Assembly (NCBI GenBank): GCA_029706075.1
Contig: JAINUG010000031.1
Location: 3,703,001-3,767,000 of the forward strand
From: Aldrovandia affinis
Taxonomy: Eukaryota; Chordata; Actinopteri; Notacanthiformes; Halosauridae
Reading direction: 5' to 3'
Length of the DNA stretch: 64,000 nt
Part shown: piece after piece, positions 58,395-64,000 of the stretch
How the letters are laid out: every line of letters starts with the position of its first letter
Numbering within the stretch: the first letter of the stretch is position 1
The notes under the pieces: model-generated
Told to the model about the DNA's origin: nothing
The model's database searches: none
What the model saw: the letters and a program-made list of their open reading frames with translations, nothing else
Position numbers and translations under genes: made by a program

Positions 58395-59990
58395 TGACAT
58401 TTTAGTGATTTGGCAAGGTTGCATGATCGTGCTACTTTGAGTAGTTGGCCAGGTGCTGTGCACTTTATTGTCAACCTCATGTATAGCTAAACAGTCTATA
58501 TGTTGAACCCGGTTTCCTCTTTCCCTCCTGATGTGTGGAATTGCTGTCCCATTATGTGAAAGCTCCCAAATAAAAACAGCGACAAAAATAGTAATAATAG
58601 TAATCACATGTTTGGGGCAAGTCATCAGTTGCAATTATATTCAAAATAGCACACATCTGAGATTGGGTCAGAATTGTGTCTGAGAGGCTAGGAGAGACAT
58701 GTTTGATGTTCCCTTTGTTGGATGCACTCCTTGTTAAACTGCAGGTCCTTTTCCCCGATCCTGTAATTTCAGCACATGCTTACCATAAATGGGCAAGGAT
58801 TTTTTTTGTTCGTTATTGTGGTCATTTTAAACCCTTAAGGGCTACAACCTTTGAAAATGCTGAATGGCCTTACAGAAACCAAACCGCTCCTTAGCCCTTT
58901 GGGAAAACAGGTAACGTGTAGAGTTTGTTCACCTGTGAGGAACAGCGCTGGCAGTCAGCACTCACTGATAAACGGTGACCCATTTTCCCCTCACAATCCT
59001 CCTGCTGCCGCTCGCCACACCCTTCAGTCAGTTTCCACAACAGTAAAACTCCCGACGGTCCCGAGCCCTCCGCATAACTGCACGTCATGGCCGCTCGTTC
59101 AACCAGTGACCTCCCTGTAGTGGTTATACAGGAGTTCAGATGGAAGTAGCAAACTTGTGTGCCTTCCCCCATGTGACAAGTATTCAATCGCAATCATTCT
59201 GGTCTATGAGCAGGCTCCCACCCATTAAACCGGCCCAGCCCAAGGCGGCTTTAGAAATAAAGAAATAAAGAAAGAAAGGACGGAGGAAGACAGAGAAATA
59301 AAGAACAAAAGAAAGAAAGACATGCATTGTCTTGGTCCCTGTGGTCTCTGGTCTCGTTTTTCACTCAAAGTGAAAGAAGCTTTTCAGCCTCAACGCAAAG
59401 CAATTCATCACCAGAGTAGACAATCTGAACACATGCATCACTCCACAAATTCAGAGTTATAGGAGAGAAGAGAATTTTAATCAATTATTCATCTTTAAAA
59501 CTCAGAAAGTGCTCCCTCTCCCTTCTCTTGCGCTCTCTATTTCCATCGCGCCCTCTCTCCCGGATTACCCCAGGGTACTGTACTGTAAAGTTCTGGTGCC
59601 TGCTGAGTTCCTTCTGCCAGCCAGAGAGGGCAACATCTGGTGAAGGCAGTTCCTGTGCCTGCGAGCCACAACCCCTGTCAATCCTGCTCATAATTAAAGT
59701 ATGCCTTGTTCCAACCGCACACGCATTGTCTAACACAACAAAAAAACATTTATATGACTTCTTTCCTCTGGTGAATCCCAGTCAGGCTCATATCAAAAAC
59801 AAAAACAAAGTATTGCTTTCATGCACATCTGCAGTACAGTGGACTATATAATCTTATTACAGTAAGAAATTAAAGATTTGTCTGCCGGTGCATAATAGCA
59901 GGCTGCCCGAGGCACAAAAATAGGACGTTAAAACGTATTTAAAAAAAGACATTTTACAACGTGAGCTCGACCAATGCCGATACCGATGCC
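58395..59990. other. Presumed intron or intergenic, no exon seen
   Basis: A GAAA/AAGA-rich patch at 59255-59320. Nothing else recognised. Confidence 0.4.
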
Positions 59991-60019
59991 GGACCGCATC
60001 ATAGTCCATATGCAATGGG

Positions 60020-61442
60020 TATTCACCCCTTTGGCATTTTTTACATTTTAATTTTCTTACTTCATGGAATCAAAATATATTTAATTGGGATTTCTTGCCA
60101 CCTATCACAATATTCTCTATAATGTCAAATAAATACAATTTAAAAAAACCTTTTGTAATTAATTACAAATAAAGACAATTGATTCCTACTCACCCCCCTG
60201 GACTTAATACTTGGTAGAAAAAGCTTCAGCTGCAATTACAGCCGAGTCCATTTCTGAAAGTCTCTACCAGCTTTGCACATCTGGACACTGCACTTTTTGT
60301 CCATTCTTCTTTGCAAAATTGCTCGAGCTCCATCAGGTTGGATGGGGACCACAATTTTCAAATCTTTCCACGCTCTCAATGGGCTTGAGGTCTGGGCTTT
60401 GACTGCGTCACTCCAGGACAGTTTTTGATTTTTAAACCACCCTAATGTGGCTTTTGCTGTATGCTTTGTGTCACTGTCCTGCTGGAATAGAAATCTTCTC
60501 CCAAGTCCCAGGTCTCTTGCAGACTGCAGCAGGTTTTCCTCTGAGATTAGTCTAGATCTTGCTCTATCCATTTTGCCCTCTATTTCAACAAGTTTTCCAA
60601 TCCCTGAAACAGAGAAGCATCCCCATAGCATTAGGCTCCCACCAACCACGTTTCACGGTAGGGATAGTGTTCTTGAGATGCGTAGTGTTAGGCTTGTGCC
60701 AAACATAGCACCTAACGTTGAGGGCAAAAGGTTCAATCTTGGTCTCAGACTATAGAATCTTCCTCCACTTGTTTGAGTCTCCCACATGCCTTCTGGAAAA
60801 CTCTAGGCAAGATTTCATGCAAGTTTTCTACAATGGTTCTTTTTACCAGCCTCCCATAAAGCGCAGATTTGTGAAGCGCCCGGGCTATCGTTGTCCCATG
60901 GACAGTTTCTCCCATGGAAGACTAACTCTGTCAGAGTTGCTATCGGCCTCCCTGACAAGTGCCCTTCTCGCACGGATGCTCAGTTTTGGAGGACGGCCTG
61001 TTCTAGGAAAATTCACAGCTGTGCCATGTTCTCTCCATTTCATTATGATGGACTTGGTGCTCCAGGGGATATTCAGTCTTTCAAATCTTCTTATATCCTT
61101 CCCCGTATTGGTGATTGTAAAGAACCTTTTCTCAGATTTGCGTTGAATGTTCTTTTGTCTTCACGATAAAGCTCTTGTTTGGAAATGCACTAACCAACTG
61201 TGGGATTGATTCATTTGAAATCATTTGAAACAACTTAATTTTACATAGGTGGACTTCACTCTAATTACGTGACCTCTGAAAACAATTGATTGCATCAGAG
61301 TTTAGGTGTGTCTTAGCAAAAGGGGTGAATACTTATGGGATCAATTGTCTGGTTTTTTTTGTAATTAAGAAAAAGCTTTAGAGTTGTCTATGTGACATAG
61401 TAGTAGTGTGTTGATCAGTGGGAAGAAATCCCAATTAAATCA
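60020..61442 (-). mobile_element. Tc1-like element, degenerate
   Basis: The left end contains AGAAATCCCAATTAAATATA (inverted, near 60090) and the right end contains GAAATCCCAATTAAATCAAA (61424-61443), so the two ends are inverted repeats. The transposase is on the minus strand. The right inverted repeat is cut off at 61443, where LTR-like sequence begins. Confidence 0.75.
60236..60649 (-). pseudogene. Tc1-like transposase C-terminal half
   Basis: Minus-strand frame: GGSLMLWGCFSVSGIGKLVE, EENLLQSARDLGLGRRFLFQ, the second catalytic Asp in QQDSDTKHTAKATLGWF, then DLKIVV. The S-P-D-L-N-P-I-E-N segment is replaced by out-of-frame sequence. N-terminal sequence is present in broken frames up to about 61160. 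It is not functional. Confidence 0.85.
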
Positions 61443-62171
61443 AAAGAGGGTCCGCCTCTCGCCCTCGGTGTGATCGTGAAAGAGAGCGAGAGGGCGCCCT
61501 GAAAGAGGGTCCGCCTCCTGCCCTCGGTGTGATTGGAAGAGAACTCGCACTCGGGCAGTGGAGAGTGTCTCTGGACAACGGCCCGAGAACTCTCACTGAA
61601 AGAGTGGAGAGTGTCTCGGGGCTGGTTGCCAGAGAACTCTCACTGTGAGGAGTGGCAAGGGTCTCGGTATGTTTGGGGTAAAAGAGAACTCGGACTGAAA
61701 AGTTTGAGTGTCTCTGTGTGCATGGGTTTGGGAAGCACTTGAAAAGTCACTGGAGATGTGTGTGGAGTGTGTGTCGGGACAGTGAGTAGAGTTCTACCCT
61801 GTCCCAGTGAGTGTTGATGTGTGTTTAATGTGAATGTATGAAGGCGGTGTGGAAAGCCGCTGATTGTCTGTGTTTGTTCTGTGTTTTCCCGGAAGGGGAT
61901 TCCCCCCTCGGTGGAGGTGGGCTTTCATTTATGGTTTGATTATTTTAGCTTGTTATTTTAGTTCATTGTTTTTGCCCAAAAGCTTCGCGGCAAGTAGGGT
62001 GAAGATTTTGTGTTTGTGTTTGTTTTATGTTAACCTGCTCCCACTGTCTCTCTCCCATGTCTGGGGGAGAGAAAGAAAAAAAAAAAAAAATCTGGTCCGT
62101 AGACCGGCAAACTCCACTCCATCTCCAGACTGCTCTGTTCCCATCCAGGGATTGTCACGTGGCGTGTGACA
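61443..62171 (+). repeat. LTR-like segment with internal tandem repeats
   Basis: Placed between two unrelated Tc1-like remnants. It starts with a ~60-bp direct duplication (GAGGGTCCGCCTC at 61446 and 61505), followed by about four copies of a 46-52 bp unit with GAGAACTC(T/G)CACTG (61539, 61585, 61632, 61684). The end matches the 57908-58193 segment and closes GGCGTGTGACA. It reads as U3 repeats plus R/U5, but no target duplication was found. Confidence 0.45.
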
Positions 62172-62400
62172 GATACACCTTGCCAGGAAGATACATCTTG
62201 GCTGCAGATGGACCTTCCAACAAGACAATGATCCCAAACTTTCGTCCAAAAAAAACTAATGTGGTGTGTGGTAATTTTGTTGATACATTTAATTACTCAT
62301 CAGAAGGCGACTACTTGCTGTTATAATGGCCAAGGGAGGAACCGCAAAGTACTGATAACAGGGGTGTGAATATTTGTGATTCTTGATTTTTCTGAGAAAA
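62172..62400 (+). pseudogene. Tc1-like transposon 3' fragment
   Basis: GGCTGCAGATGGACCTTCCA and ACAAGACAATGATCCCAAAC match the second-Asp region of the 365-1330 Tc1-like copy; only the last third and 3' end remain, with the coding frame lost. Confidence 0.7.
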
Positions 62401-62404
62401 AAAA

Positions 62405-63655
62405 AATCTATAATTTATGAACCGTTTGATTGTGGTTTGCGCAATGAATTATTATTACAAAATAGTCAAATGATGAGCAGAAGGCAATAATCTCCCACCC
62501 ACTTCATTAATCCAGTTAAGTCAACCACAACCAAGCAAATCTATAACACTGACAACATCCTCCTGAAAGAAAACCATTACTCCTACATACTAATGGAATC
62601 AAGCTACTCTGCTCCACGTACATGTCAGGAACGACTCGTTCCGTCTCATATTGGCTAAGCAAATACAACCTAAGCAAACTGCTACAGGTCACCGATGGAC
62701 AAAAAACAACACAAATTACAACCGCACTGAGAATGCCTTCTCCGCAAATATGAAATATTAATTCCTTTTGCTGATACATTTAATTACTCATCACATGAAG
62801 TTTATGTTCCATTACATGCTGGAACTTTAACTCAAACAGACATGGAAAGATTTTTAACAGGTACAGTGGGTGACATTAGCTTCTTAACCAGCGCTACAGT
62901 GTTCATGCCTCATTTGAACCATAATACAGGGAGCTCACACACATAAATGATCGGTTCCATGCTTACATGGAACCGAGAAGTTCCCTAGTATCAATCCTGC
63001 TCATTTCAAACATGAAGAAAAAGAACAAGTAGAAGAAGATAAGGAAGAAACGCTAAATAACCCAGGTTTTGATCTCGATTGTGTGGGCCCTTTGAACTCG
63101 AATGTTTGTAAGGACTGAGCGTCCATGTTCATTGTGGTCATTTCCGTAGGAAACCCCGCCAATACGCAAACTTGGCAGATGGCATGCCCTCCATATGAAT
63201 CCATGAGACCTCAATAAATGCCTTGTAAACGCTGCAGTCTTCTCATTGTCTAGCCTGTGGGACAGCCTGCCTGTGTGTTTGTGTGTGCGGGTCAGCTCAG
63301 CAGGGTTGTGTCGCCTCGTGCCTTTATGGCCCGAGACCCTGCAAATACAGCTGTTTCCGTCCACCTGCCAGAAGGCCGCTGCAATGCAAGCACCGTGCCA
63401 GCCACCATGCACCCGTCACCTTGATACTTGCTGGTGAGGCACAAATGATAGGGGGCAGTTCTGACCTTTTCTATGCAAACAGGAACATTCCAGAACGTGT
63501 GCTCCATGTGACTACCTTGGGAGGTAGCACCCACCAGGGAAAAAGCAGCACCGCCCTGTTCTGCTTTAACCAGGTAACACTGGGGTTGCGGTGGGAATGC
63601 CATTGTTAAATGGGATAAGCTTTCATGGACAGAAATATCTACATGATGTACATAT
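62405..63655. other. Intergenic or intron, no exon seen
   Basis: A 24-bp phrase TGATACATTTAATTACTCAT plus CA at 62773 repeats the one at 62280. No supported gene. Confidence 0.4.
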
Positions 63656-63879
63656 ACAGGGGGTAGACAAAATGATGAAAGCACCAAAGGAAAAAGGATT
63701 TTCCAATTAAAAAGTAGGGGTGTCAGGTGTACACGTGTTTCATATTAATGTCAATACTAATCACCAATATGTTTCTGCTATAAAATCAACTTTAATATGG
63801 GAGATTCTAAATTTGAAAGAGGTCAAATAGTTGGTGGACGAACTGAAGGTGCGTCAGTCACAGAAATTGCTAAATCATA
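63656..63879 (+). pseudogene. 5' end of a Tc1-like element, interrupted
   Basis: A Tc1-type end (ACAGGGGGTAGACAAAATGA) is followed by an ATG at 63797 that encodes MGDSKFERGQIVGGRTEGAS and VTEIAKS, the start of a Tc1-like transposase helix-turn-helix domain. The frame ends where a SINE tail (TAATAATAA...) begins at about 63878. The rest lies beyond the SINE or the window. Confidence 0.8.
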
Positions 63880-64000
63880 ATAATAATAATAATAATAATA
63901 TACGGCATTTAGCAGACGCTTTTATCCAAAGCGACTTACAGTAGTGAATGCATACATTTTTGTGGCCCCAGTGGGGATTGAACCCACAACCTAAGCGTTG
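63880..64000 (-). repeat. tRNA-headed SINE, cut by window end
   Basis: On the minus strand: a CAACGCTTAGGTTGTGGGTT head part, B box GGGTTCAATCCCCA, then TGTATGCATTCACTACTGTA and the tail TTTGGATAAAAGCGTCTGCT with a (TTA)n end. It is inserted in the Tc1-like transposase start. Confidence 0.9.

Overview
The window is genomic DNA from a ray-finned fish, most likely a teleost. The evidence is one vertebrate-type spliced gene (the 3' two thirds of a nicotinamide phosphoribosyltransferase gene, nampt, on the minus strand) set among TE families typical of fish: Tc1-like elements, Ty3/Gypsy retrotransposons, hAT elements, L2/CR1-type LINE tails and tRNA-headed SINEs whose tails read 'aagcgtctgctaaatg'. 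AT-rich intergenic DNA, CA/GA/TTA microsatellites and one 26-bp minisatellite fill the rest. No bacterial genes, CRISPR arrays or operons are present. I cannot name the species.

Layout. 0-5 kb: a decayed plus-strand Tc1-like element, a LINE reverse-transcriptase tail and an almost complete Tc1-like element (2653-4210) flanked by TA. 6.1-9.9 kb: a plus-strand Gypsy element with a frameshifted pol, most of integrase lost and a truncated 3' LTR. 10.3-11.05 kb: a 744-bp solo LTR with TG...CA ends and a perfect 5-bp target duplication. 11-23 kb: mostly unique DNA with microsatellites, SINEs and two small inverted-repeat elements. 23.05-26.5 kb: a composite hAT element with 8-bp target duplications that contains a broken minus-strand Gypsy element. 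26.5-51 kb: a gene-poor interval with SINEs, an element with long terminal inverted repeats and AT duplications (34.66-36.78 kb), a foldback-like element (43.3-44.1 kb) and a degenerate ~380-bp repeat (38.95-40.09 kb). One unidentified candidate first coding exon lies at 29379-29517.

52.2-56.2 kb: six consecutive nampt exons (minus strand), all with consensus splice sites, compatible phases and open frames, encoding 305 residues that align to about residue 203 through the C-terminus of human NAMPT. The upstream exons were not found and probably lie beyond position 64000. One intron starts only about 15 nt before a ~19-copy minisatellite. The protein keeps the catalytic His, Asp and Arg positions but replaces two glycines of the phosphate-binding loop, which suggests a diverged paralogue. 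57.9-64 kb: LTR-like segments, Tc1-like remnants and, at the window edge, a Tc1-like transposase start interrupted by a SINE.

One gene is solidly supported; everything else with coding potential is decayed transposon protein. Coordinates of transposon ends are exact only where target duplications are quoted.
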